Assembly: GCA_012842645.1 (NCBI GenBank)
Contig: DUSJ01000303.1
Coordinates: 1-5,673, forward strand
Source: Clostridiaceae bacterium
Lineage (GTDB): Bacteria; Bacillota; Clostridia; DSM-8532
DNA length: 5,673 bases
Reading direction: 5' to 3'
Of the stretch, positions 1 to 5,673 are shown piece by piece. Within the stretch, counting starts at the first letter, position 1, and every line of letters starts with the position of its first letter. Under the pieces are notes generated by a model, which had not been told where the DNA came from, did not search any database, and worked only from the letters and a program-made list of their open reading frames with translations. Position numbers and translations under genes: made by a program.

Positions 1-1652
1 ATGGCTTCGCCAAGGGGATGCTCCGAATCTTTCTCGGCCGAGGCGGCAAGCTGCAGGAGCTCCGTCTCGCCGACGGTACCCGTCGTTATTATGTCTGTCA
101 CCACCGGCTTTCCCTCGGTGACAGTGCCTGTTTTATCAAATACTACAGTGTCGATCTTATGCGCTGTCTCAAGGGCCTCGCCGCTCTTTATCAATACTCC
201 GTGTTCAGCTCCTTTTCCCGTTCCGACCATAATGGCGGTTGGGGTTGCCAGCCCGAGGGCACAGGGACATGCTATTACCAGTACCGAAATGAATATGGTC
301 ATGGAGAATACGAACGACTGCCCGGAAATGAGCCAGGCCAGTCCCGCAATCACTGCAATGGACATAACTATTGGCACGAAATATCCTGCGATAACATCCG
401 CCATTTTCGCAATGGGGGCCTTTGACCCCTGGGCTTCTTCCACGAGTTTAATGATCTGAGCCAGGGTCGTGTCCCGGCCCACCTTCGTGGCCCTGAACCT
501 GATGGTTCCGTTCTTGTTGAGAGTCGCTCCCACAACCTTGTCGCCCGGGTTCTTCTCCACGGGTATGCTCTCGCCCGTGAGCATGGACTCGTCAACAGAG
601 GTCCTGCCCTCGACCACTTCGCCGTCCACAGGGATCTTCTCTCCCGGTTTTACGAGGATGATGTCCCCAACTTCAACTTCTTCCACAGGAATGACTGTTT
701 CTTTCCCGTCCTGGATGACAACGGCTGTTTTCGGGGCAAGTCCCATGAGCTTCTTTATGGCTTCGGATGTCCTGCCCCTGGCGACAGATTCCAGGAGTTT
801 CCCCAGGAGGATCAGGGTTATGATAACCCCGGTCGTTTCGAAATACAGGTCATCGGAATAATGGTGGTTTCCGTTCATTATCTGTATAACCGCGTACACC
901 CCATACAGGAAAGCCGCTGCTGTACCTACGGCAATAAGCGAATCCATGTTTGGTTCACGCCTGATGAGTCTTGAAAAGCCAACTGTATAGAACCTGTATC
1001 CTGCCGCCATGGCCGGTATAACCAGCATAAGCTGGATAAGCCCGAAATTCAGCGGACTGTGATGCGGATCTATGATCATGGGCAGGGGAAGGCCGACCAT
1101 GTGTCCCATGGCAATATAGAACAGGGGCAGCGTGAATACGGCTGATACAATCAGTTTAATCCTCAGGTTCTTAATTTCGCTTTCCCTTCGAGCCTTATCG
1201 TAATCGGCCTGGTTCGGGCTTTCCAGTTCAAGGGGCTCATACCCGGCTTTCGTAACAGCCTCCCTGATCCGGGAAAGGCGTACCTTTGAGGGATCATATA
1301 CTATTTTGGCCTTCCCGGTCGCCAGGTTGACGCTTACATCGCTGACCCCGTCAAGCTTACCTATTGCCTTCTCCACTGCCCTTACACATGCCGCGCATGT
1401 CATACCTCCTATGGGCATATATATTTCCCTTATATTTTCTCTTGGTTCCTTAACTCCGTACCCGGCTTTGACCACCGCTTCCCTGATTTTATCCAGGTCA
1501 GTTTTGGCGTCGTCAAATTCGACAGTAAGCTTCTCCGCTGCCAGGTTCACAACCGCGGAGTTTACTCCTTCAATCCTGCCTACATGCCTTTCCACCGCCT
1601 TAGCGCATGCGGCGCATGTCATTCCGGTTATTTCAAGGATTTCCTTTGTCAT
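1..1652 (-). CDS. copA: Copper-exporting P1B-type ATPase CopA, partial (C-terminus beyond left edge)
   Basis: This is an inner-membrane Cu(+) pump that couples ATP hydrolysis to copper export. I translated 550 residues from the minus strand. Two N-terminal heavy-metal-associated domains (about 4-68 and 77-141) each carry GMTCAAC, with metal-binding pairs C13/C16 and C86/C89. Hydrophobic segments follow at about 164-183, 203-222, 236-257 and 271-289. Next come the actuator-domain TGES (359-362), two more membrane segments (about 423-443 and 447-470) with the ion-binding CPC (462-464), the phosphorylation motif DKTGT (D506) and the SEHP motif (H545-P546) of the nucleotide-binding domain. The reading frame is cut there; family members are usually about 750-820 residues, so roughly a third is missing. 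The ATG at 1652-1650 is preceded by AGGCGGTGA at suitable spacing. It lies 27 bases after csoR and is probably cotranscribed. CPC with GMTCAAC domains favours Cu(+) over Zn/Cd. The motifs in the last membrane helices that would confirm Cu(+) are outside the window. Confidence 0.96.
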   Translation of the reverse strand, partial: MTKEILEITGMTCAACAKAVERHVGRIEGVNSAVVNLAAEKLTVEFDDAKTDLDKIREAVVKAGYGVKEPRENIREIYMPIGGMTCAACVRAVEKAIGKLDGVSDVSVNLATGKAKIVYDPSKVRLSRIREAVTKAGYEPLELESPNQADYDKARRESEIKNLRIKLIVSAVFTLPLFYIAMGHMVGLPLPMIIDPHHSPLNFGLIQLMLVIPAMAAGYRFYTVGFSRLIRREPNMDSLIAVGTAAAFLYGVYAVIQIMNGNHHYSDDLYFETTGVIITLILLGKLLESVARGRTSEAIKKLMGLAPKTAVVIQDGKETVIPVEEVEVGDIILVKPGEKIPVDGEVVEGRTSVDESMLTGESIPVEKNPGDKVVGATLNKNGTIRFRATKVGRDTTLAQIIKLVEEAQGSKAPIAKMADVIAGYFVPIVMSIAVIAGLAWLISGQSFVFSMTIFISVLVIACPCALGLATPTAIMVGTGKGAEHGVLIKSGEALETAHKIDTVVFDKTGTVTEGKPVVTDIITTGTVGETELLQLAASAEKDSEHPLGEA

Positions 1653-1679
1653 ATATGTCACCGCCTTTTGCAGCAGATG

Positions 1680-1973
1680 TTATTTGGCATACTTGCTTAT
1701 CAGTTCCATTATTTCGTCTACTTTTTCGTTCCCGGCTTTTTCCCCTTCGGCGAAAGCCTGCCTGACACAATGCTTTATATGCTGGTCAATGATCTGCAGG
1801 TTGGCTTTCTTAAGCAAGGCCTGGACGGAAAGTATCTGTTTTGAGATATCCACACAGTACCTGCCTTCCTCGAGCATCCTTATTATTCCGTCTATCTGCC
1901 CTTTTGATGTCTTAAGAAGATTCAGGACATCGGTCCTGTCCCTGTTTCCCAAGATAATTACCTCCATTGCCAT
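1680..1973 (-). CDS. csoR: Copper-sensing transcriptional repressor, CsoR family
   Basis: This is a small all-helical DNA-binding protein of the CsoR/RcnR (DUF156) family. Known members are tetramers that release DNA when Cu(+) binds. The product is 97 residues, normal for the family. It shows the Cys-His-Cys copper ligand set as C40 (in GRYCVDI), H65 and C69 (in DQHIKHCV), and Y39 sits next to the first Cys as in CsoR proteins. Nickel/cobalt (RcnR) or formaldehyde (FrmR) sensors would show different N-terminal residues. The frame stays open upstream to a TTG at 2087, but the ATG at 1973 is the better start. It has a strong GGGGAGGGG ribosome binding site (1988-1980, 6-base spacer), and the promoter at 2038-2011 lies inside the longer frame. 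It is the first gene of a csoR-copA operon, and an operator-like inverted repeat covers its 5' leader, indicating autoregulation. Confidence 0.93.
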   Translation of the reverse strand: MAMEVIILGNRDRTDVLNLLKTSKGQIDGIIRMLEEGRYCVDISKQILSVQALLKKANLQIIDQHIKHCVRQAFAEGEKAGNEKVDEIMELISKYAK

Positions 1974-1977
1974 ATGC

Positions 1978-2003
1978 TGCCCCTCCCCACATCGGGTGGG
2001 GTA
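1978..2003. promoter_or_regulatory. Putative CsoR operator (GC-rich inverted repeat)
   Basis: On the minus strand this 26-base site reads TACCCCACCC, six central bases, then GGGAGGGGCA. Nine of the 13 opposed positions pair. It resembles known CsoR operators, which are runs of C and G flanked by TA in a pseudo-palindrome. It begins at the predicted transcription start and contains the csoR ribosome binding site, so bound repressor should block initiation or early elongation. The assignment is an inference from pattern and position next to csoR. Confidence 0.72.
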
Positions 2004-2010
2004 TGATTTT

Positions 2011-2038
2011 ATTATATTCACCACGTGATGGATGTCAA
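2011..2038 (-). promoter_or_regulatory. Sigma-70/sigma-A promoter of the csoR-copA operon
   Basis: Read on the minus strand, a perfect -35 TTGACA (2038-2033) and a perfect -10 TATAAT (2016-2011) are separated by 16 bases. Transcription should begin near 2004, about 31 bases before the csoR ATG. The spacer is itself an imperfect dyad around CACGTG. No mapped start site is available, so the call rests on consensus match and position. Confidence 0.85.
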
Positions 2039-2066
2039 GAAAAATACTTTTTAATTCTGGATTATT

Positions 2067-2095
2067 TTGACACTGCCCCTTGGACAATATATAAT
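2067..2095 (+). promoter_or_regulatory. Consensus sigma-70/sigma-A promoter for the DUF853 ATPase gene
   Basis: A perfect TTGACA (2067-2072) and a perfect TATAAT (2090-2095) are separated by the optimal 17 bases. Transcription should start near 2102, giving an AT-rich leader of about 31 bases before the preferred start codon at 2133. The promoter diverges from the csoR promoter, with 28 bases between the two -35 boxes. The CsoR-like operator does not overlap it, so copper control of this gene is not expected from the layout. Confidence 0.85.
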
Positions 2096-2132
2096 TTAAT
2101 TTAAATAAACATTATATATGGAGCGTGGTTTT

Positions 2133-3596
2133 ATGTTCGCCAACAATGCCATATGGCTGGCTCAGAATGAAAACCCTGTATATCTCCTCCCAAGAATGGC
2201 CAACCGTCATGGCCTGATAGCAGGGGCTACCGGCACCGGCAAAACGGTTACTCTGAAGGTATTGGCCGAGTCGTTCAGCGATATGGGCGTGCCCGTATTC
2301 CTTGCAGATATCAAGGGTGATCTTGCCAGTCTCGCAGCAAAGGGAGCCGCTTCCCCGAATATCCTCGACAGGCTTGAAAAACTGGGAATAAAAGATTTTG
2401 AGTTCAAATCATATCCCGTAAGGTTCTGGGACATTTTTGGCGAAGGAGGGCATCCGGTTCGGGCTACCATATCCGATATGGGTCCCATCCTCCTGTCAAG
2501 ACTGCTGAACCTGAACGAGACCCAAACAGGCATACTGAACATCGCTTTCCGTATCGCCGACGAACAGGGTCTTCTGCTCCTGGATCTCAAGGACCTGAGG
2601 GAAATTATCCGTTACGTGGGTGACAAGGCCAAAGAACTTACCTTGAGATACGGAAACATTTCGCCCCAGAGTGTCGGCGCTATTATGAGAAGCCTGATCG
2701 CCCTCGAGGACCAGGGAGCTGAGAACTTCTTCGGCGAACCTGCCCTGGATATAAGGGACTGGATGCAGACTGCCCCTGACGGACGCGGGTATATCAATAT
2801 TCTGCACAGCGTCCGCCTGTTCAGTTCGCCTCTGCTCTATTCCACGTTCCTCCTCTGGATGCTTTCGGAACTGTTTGAGACCCTGCCCGAAGCAGGCGAC
2901 CTGGATAAGCCGAAATTAGTCTTCTTCTTTGACGAAGCTCATCTGCTGTTCGAAGACATCCAGAAGGTACTGCTCCAGAAGATAGAACAGGTCGTTAGGC
3001 TCATCCGTTCCAAGGGCGTCGGGGTATACTTTATCACCCAAAGCCCGGCTGATATTCCCCAGGATATCTTAAGCCAGCTGGGTAACAAGGTCCAGCATGC
3101 CCTTAGAGCATATACCCCGTCAGAGCAAAAGAAGGTCAAGGCAGCCGCGGAATCGTTCAGGCCAAATCCGAAATTCAATACCGAGGAAGCCATAACAGCC
3201 CTTGGGACCGGCGAAGCGCTGATCTCATGCCTTGACAGCGAAGGACGCCCGATGATCGTTGAAAGGGCATATATCCTTCCTCCGCAAAGTTCCCTCGGAA
3301 CTCTTGATGACCTGACAAGAAGAGGAATCATAAACAATTCACCTATGGCTGACAAGTATGAAACCGCGATAGACAGGGAATCAGCCTATGAAGTTCTTCA
3401 GAAAAGAGCCGCCAGGGAGCAGGAAATGCTTCGCAGGGAAAAAGAACCGGCCGGACAGAAGAAATCAAGCAGCAAGTCATCAGGAAAGAAGAAGACTTCC
3501 CTGGTCGAAAAAGCGGCCAGCTCAGCGGTCACAGCGATAGGACGCGAGCTGGGAAGGTCGATCTTCAGGGGACTTCTGGGATCGTGGAAAAAATAA
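2133..3596 (+). CDS. HerA/FtsK-like P-loop ATPase, DUF853 (YjgR) family
   Basis: The product is a 487-residue ATPase of the DUF853 family (E. coli YjgR, about 500 residues), related to the HerA/FtsK motor superfamily. Numbering from the longer frame opening at 2118, it has Walker A GATGTGKT (36-43) within the characteristic [21 protein letters not shown] stretch. It also has ADIKGDL (63-69), Walker [13 protein letters not shown] with D272-E273, the FITQSP sensor-like motif (305-310) and a conserved LRAYTPSEQ stretch (329-337). A charged Lys/Ser-rich linker (about 438-462) leads to a C-terminal amphipathic segment ending [11 protein letters not shown]. No nuclease domain or membrane segment is visible. 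The ATG at 2133 is preferred because GGAG (2120-2123) lies 9 bases before it, while the ATG at 2118 has no ribosome binding site; choosing 2118 would add five residues. The family's substrate is not established. It could be a DNA translocase or a protein-remodelling hexamer. Confidence 0.94.
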   Translation: MFANNAIWLAQNENPVYLLPRMANRHGLIAGATGTGKTVTLKVLAESFSDMGVPVFLADIKGDLASLAAKGAASPNILDRLEKLGIKDFEFKSYPVRFWDIFGEGGHPVRATISDMGPILLSRLLNLNETQTGILNIAFRIADEQGLLLLDLKDLREIIRYVGDKAKELTLRYGNISPQSVGAIMRSLIALEDQGAENFFGEPALDIRDWMQTAPDGRGYINILHSVRLFSSPLLYSTFLLWMLSELFETLPEAGDLDKPKLVFFFDEAHLLFEDIQKVLLQKIEQVVRLIRSKGVGVYFITQSPADIPQDILSQLGNKVQHALRAYTPSEQKKVKAAAESFRPNPKFNTEEAITALGTGEALISCLDSEGRPMIVERAYILPPQSSLGTLDDLTRRGIINNSPMADKYETAIDRESAYEVLQKRAAREQEMLRREKEPAGQKKSSSKSSGKKKTSLVEKAASSAVTAIGRELGRSIFRGLLGSWKK

Positions 3597-3614
3597 TATC
3601 CCTGTACCTCTCCG

Positions 3615-3644
3615 AAACAGCTAAGGTCATGGCTTGACCTGTTT
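3615..3644 (+). terminator. Possible hairpin after the DUF853 gene (weak terminator candidate)
   Basis: AGGTCA (3624-3629) pairs with TGACCT (3635-3640) around a five-base loop. AAAC (3615-3618) can extend the stem with GTTT (3641-3644) across a five-base bulge. The downstream sequence is AT-rich but lacks a clear T run, so intrinsic termination would be weak. It may instead be a processing or regulatory hairpin. It lies 18 bases after the stop codon. Confidence 0.35.
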
Positions 3645-3665
3645 AATAATATATTAAATCATAAT
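3634..3665 (+). promoter_or_regulatory. Weak promoter candidate for the SPFH gene
   Basis: TTGACC (3634-3639) resembles a -35 box and CATAAT (3660-3665) a -10 box, but the 20-base spacing is longer than ideal. The -35 overlaps the 3' arm of the hairpin. The gene could instead be read through from the DUF853 promoter. No clear sigma-W-like site was recognised, although this family is sigma-W controlled in B. subtilis. Confidence 0.25.
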
Positions 3666-3680
3666 GATCAAGGTTAATCG

Positions 3681-3687
3681 AAAGGAG
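3681..3687 (+). promoter_or_regulatory. Ribosome binding site of the SPFH gene
   Basis: AAAGGAG lies 8 bases before the ATG at 3696. This is a near-ideal Shine-Dalgarno sequence and fixes the start codon. Confidence 0.85.
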
Positions 3688-3695
3688 TTATAGTT

Positions 3696-5015
3696 ATGGG
3701 TCTTATCAAGGCTATAAAAGGTGCGGCAGACGGAGTCCTGGCCGATCAATGGAAAGAGTTTTTCTACTGTGAAGCGCTTCCTAACAACGTTCTGGTCAGG
3801 AAAGGCCAGAAACGTATTTCAGGACGTTCTTCCAACACCAGGGGCGAAGACAACATCATTTCAAATGGGTCAGGCATTGCCGTTGCGGACGGCCAGTGCA
3901 TGATAATCGTTGAACAGGGCAAGATCGTGGAATTCTGTGCCGTTCCCGGTGAGTATACATACGATACCTCGACAGAGCCGAGCATTTTCACAGGCAACCT
4001 GGGCGACAGCATCATCGAGACCTTTAAAGCCATCGGCAGACGTTTTACATACGGCGGCGACACCGGAAAGGATCAGAGGGTGTATTACTTCAACACCAAG
4101 GAAATCGTGGACAATAAGTTCGGCACGCCGAATCCGGTCCCCTTCCGCGTAGTGGACAAAAACATCAACCTGGATATTGACATCACCGTCCGCTGTTCAG
4201 GTTTATATTCCTATAAGATCGTAGATCCCATCCTGTTTTATACTAATGTATGCGGAAATGTCAGCTGGGAGTATACCCGGGAGGAAATAGACACCCAACT
4301 GAAAGCCGAGTTCATCAATGCGCTTCAGCCGGCCCTTGCCAGGATCTCCGAGCTCCAGGTAAGGCCAAGCAATATACCGGCTTATACCCAGGAGCTTGCC
4401 GACGCGATGAACGAAGCCCTTTCAAAGAAATGGAAAGAGTTAAGGGGAATCGCCATCGTATCCATTGCCCTTAATAACATATCCCTTTCCAAGGAAGACG
4501 AAGAACTGATCAAGCAGGCCCAGCGTACCGCCATCATGCGTGATCCCACCATGGCGGCAGCTACCCTGGTGGGCGCTCAGTCAGACGCAATGAAAGCGGC
4601 TGCCTCAAACCCCGGCGGCGCCATGATGGGCTTTATGGGACTTGGCATGGCCCAGCAGGCCGGAGGTGTAAATGCCCAGAACCTGTTTGCCATGGGCCAG
4701 CAGCAGGCACAGCAACAGCAGGCTGCACAGGCTCATGCTTCCGGCGCCGGCACATGGACCTGTTCATGCGGAACCCAGAACTCGGGCAAATTCTGCACGA
4801 ACTGCGGCAAAACCAGGCCTTCAGCTCCCACACAGTGGACCTGCTCATGCGGAACCGTGAATACGGGCAAATTCTGTCATAACTGCGGCAATCCCGCTCC
4901 CGGCAACCTTCGTTACCGTTGTGACAAATGCGGATGGGTTCCTGAGAATCCGTCTCAACCTCCCAAGTTCTGTCCCGAATGCGGCGACCCGTTTAACGAG
5001 AACGACAGGTTTTAG
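3696..5015 (+). CDS. YdjI-like SPFH/Band-7 protein with three C-terminal zinc ribbons
   Basis: The product is 439 residues with an SPFH/Band-7 domain over about residues 15-280, of the type called YdjI or 'virion core protein-like'. Family hallmarks include DQWKEFFYCEALPNNVLV (17-34), the GSGIAVADGQ stretch (58-67) and VPGEYTYD (83-90). SPFH proteins oligomerise into scaffolds at membranes. No transmembrane helix is visible, so any membrane link is probably indirect. After the domain comes a Gly/Ala/Met/Gln-rich linker (about 283-352, with a glutamine-rich run near 335-342). Three zinc ribbons follow, with Cys at 356/358/367/370, 383/385/394/397 and 409/412/426/429. The first two are tandem copies. 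B. subtilis YdjI is about 320 residues, so the extra ribbons account for much of the added length. The next gene begins 32 bases downstream, indicating an operon. In B. subtilis, YdjI acts with YdjG, YdjH and PspA in envelope stress. Confidence 0.9.
   Translation: MGLIKAIKGAADGVLADQWKEFFYCEALPNNVLVRKGQKRISGRSSNTRGEDNIISNGSGIAVADGQCMIIVEQGKIVEFCAVPGEYTYDTSTEPSIFTGNLGDSIIETFKAIGRRFTYGGDTGKDQRVYYFNTKEIVDNKFGTPNPVPFRVVDKNINLDIDITVRCSGLYSYKIVDPILFYTNVCGNVSWEYTREEIDTQLKAEFINALQPALARISELQVRPSNIPAYTQELADAMNEALSKKWKELRGIAIVSIALNNISLSKEDEELIKQAQRTAIMRDPTMAAATLVGAQSDAMKAAASNPGGAMMGFMGLGMAQQAGGVNAQNLFAMGQQQAQQQQAAQAHASGAGTWTCSCGTQNSGKFCTNCGKTRPSAPTQWTCSCGTVNTGKFCHNCGNPAPGNLRYRCDKCGWVPENPSQPPKFCPECGDPFNENDRF
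4755..4889 (+). repeat. Tandem duplication of a zinc-ribbon unit (81-base period)
   Basis: Two 54-base copies, 4755-4808 and 4836-4889, match at about 45 of 54 positions when compared by eye. Each encodes WTCSCGT, a short turn, then GKFCxNCG. They are separated by a 27-base linker with no clear counterpart, giving an 81-base (27-residue) period. Both copies stay in frame and keep all four cysteines, so both probably fold and bind zinc. Confidence 0.85.
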
Positions 5016-5034
5016 GTCGTTTATGAATAAAAGA

Positions 5035-5039
5035 GGGAG
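5035..5039 (+). promoter_or_regulatory. Ribosome binding site of the YdjG-like gene
   Basis: GGGAG, within a purine-rich AAGAGGGAG, lies 8 bases before the ATG at 5048 and supports that start codon. Confidence 0.75.
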
Positions 5040-5047
5040 TTGAGATC

Positions 5048-5673
5048 ATGCCGGAGTTGCTTGAATATAAATGTCCTTCGTGTGGCGGCGCCATAAAGTT
5101 CGACAGCAGGATCCAGAAGATGAAGTGCCCGTACTGTGATACGGAATTCGAAATGGAAACCCTGAAGGCCTATGACGAGGTGCTGAAAGACGAGCAGCCG
5201 GACGACATGATCTGGGAGACCAGAGCAGGCACCGAGTGGGATGAAAGCGAAGCGGCCAATATCAATTCGTATATCTGCAATTCCTGTGGAGGAGAGATCG
5301 TGGCTGATGCCAACACAGCCGCTACAAGCTGCCCGTTCTGCAATAATCCCGTGGTAATGGTCGGCAAGCTCTCCGGTCTCCTGAGGCCCGATTATGTCAT
5401 TCCGTTCAAGCTTGACAAAAAGGCTGCCATAGAAGGCCTGTCGAAGCATTTGCAGGGCAAAAGGCTTCTGCCGAAGATTTTCAAGGACCAGAACCATATC
5501 CAGGAGATCAAGGGAATCTATGTGCCATTCTGGCTGTTTAATGCCGATACCAGCGCCAACATCAGGTACAGGGCAACCAAAGTCAGGTCGTGGAGCGACA
5601 GCAATTACATTTACACCGAAACCAGGTATTACTCCGTCCAGCGAAGCGGCAGCCTCAGGTTCGAGCGGGTCCC
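5048..5673 (+). CDS. YdjG-like protein with two N-terminal zinc ribbons, partial (C-terminus beyond right edge)
   Basis: The frame is open from the ATG at 5048 to the edge, giving 208 visible residues. It starts MPELLEYKCPSCGG. Two zinc ribbons are visible, the first with C9/C12 and C27/C30, the second with C77/C80 and C95/C98, joined by an acidic stretch (about 40-70). They are followed by a region containing RPDYVIPFKLDKKAA (113-127) and GIYVPFWLFN (156-165). This pattern matches TFIIB-type zinc-ribbon proteins of the YdjG kind, which in B. subtilis are membrane-linked partners of YdjI, YdjH and PspA. No membrane segment appears in the visible part; in such proteins it lies nearer the C-terminus. 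It sits 32 bases after the SPFH gene on the same strand, so the two are probably cotranscribed. Despite the TFIIB-like ribbon, a role in transcription is unlikely. Confidence 0.85.
   Translation, partial: MPELLEYKCPSCGGAIKFDSRIQKMKCPYCDTEFEMETLKAYDEVLKDEQPDDMIWETRAGTEWDESEAANINSYICNSCGGEIVADANTAATSCPFCNNPVVMVGKLSGLLRPDYVIPFKLDKKAAIEGLSKHLQGKRLLPKIFKDQNHIQEIKGIYVPFWLFNADTSANIRYRATKVRSWSDSNYIYTETRYYSVQRSGSLRFERV

Noticed and set aside
1..861. Open plus-strand frames of 130-152 codons across the left part
   Set aside because: They lie opposite the copA reading frame, whose translation shows all the P-type ATPase motifs. Their translations are Ser/Thr/Pro-rich with no recognisable family.
1306..2028. 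Plus-strand 240-codon open frame over the csoR/copA junction
   Set aside because: It is antisense to two well-supported genes and crosses their promoter and operator, with no ribosome binding site or recognisable domain.
2118..2132. Earlier ATG for the DUF853 gene at 2118
   Set aside because: No Shine-Dalgarno sequence precedes it, while GGAG is well placed for the ATG at 2133.
2133..3596. A HerA-NurA DNA-end-processing or phage-defence pair
   Set aside because: The ATPase fits the stand-alone DUF853 family and no NurA, Sir2 or other nuclease-like gene is adjacent within the window.
5023..5043. Six-codon mini-frame between the SPFH and YdjG-like genes
   Set aside because: It has no ribosome binding site of its own and is expected by chance; no leader-peptide or attenuator structure was seen around it.
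5021..5497. Minus-strand 158-codon open frame at the right
   Set aside because: It is antisense to the YdjG-like gene, which has two clear zinc ribbons and a good ribosome binding site.

Overview
The window looks like chromosomal DNA from a Gram-positive, probably clostridial (Bacillota) bacterium. The grounds are strong purine-rich ribosome binding sites, promoters close to the sigma-A/sigma-70 consensus, a CsoR-type copper repressor, and SPFH and zinc-ribbon proteins resembling Bacillus subtilis YdjI and YdjG. The coding DNA is of roughly balanced GC and the intergenic DNA is AT-rich. The genus cannot be told from the sequence, and the phylum is an inference.

Left part (about 1-2038, minus strand): a copper-homeostasis operon, csoR then copA. 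csoR encodes a 97-residue copper-sensing repressor with the Cys-His-Cys ligand set. copA follows after 27 bases and encodes a P1B-type Cu(+)-exporting ATPase with two N-terminal metal-binding domains. copA runs off the left edge inside its nucleotide-binding domain. The operon has a near-consensus promoter. A CsoR-like GC-rich operator lies just downstream of it and overlaps the predicted transcription start and the csoR ribosome binding site, so the operon is probably self-repressed and induced by copper.

Middle (about 2067-3596, plus strand): a divergent consensus promoter drives a complete gene for a HerA/FtsK-like ATPase of the DUF853 (YjgR) family.

Right part (3696-5673, plus strand): a complete gene for a YdjI-like SPFH/Band-7 protein with three C-terminal zinc ribbons, two of them a recent tandem duplication. 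It is followed after 32 bases by the start of a YdjG-like protein with two zinc ribbons, cut by the right edge. In B. subtilis the YdjG/H/I proteins work with PspA in a membrane-stress response. The right part is therefore probably a membrane-associated stress module, with the DUF853 ATPase as a possible but unproven partner. No mobile element, CRISPR array, tRNA or rRNA was seen.
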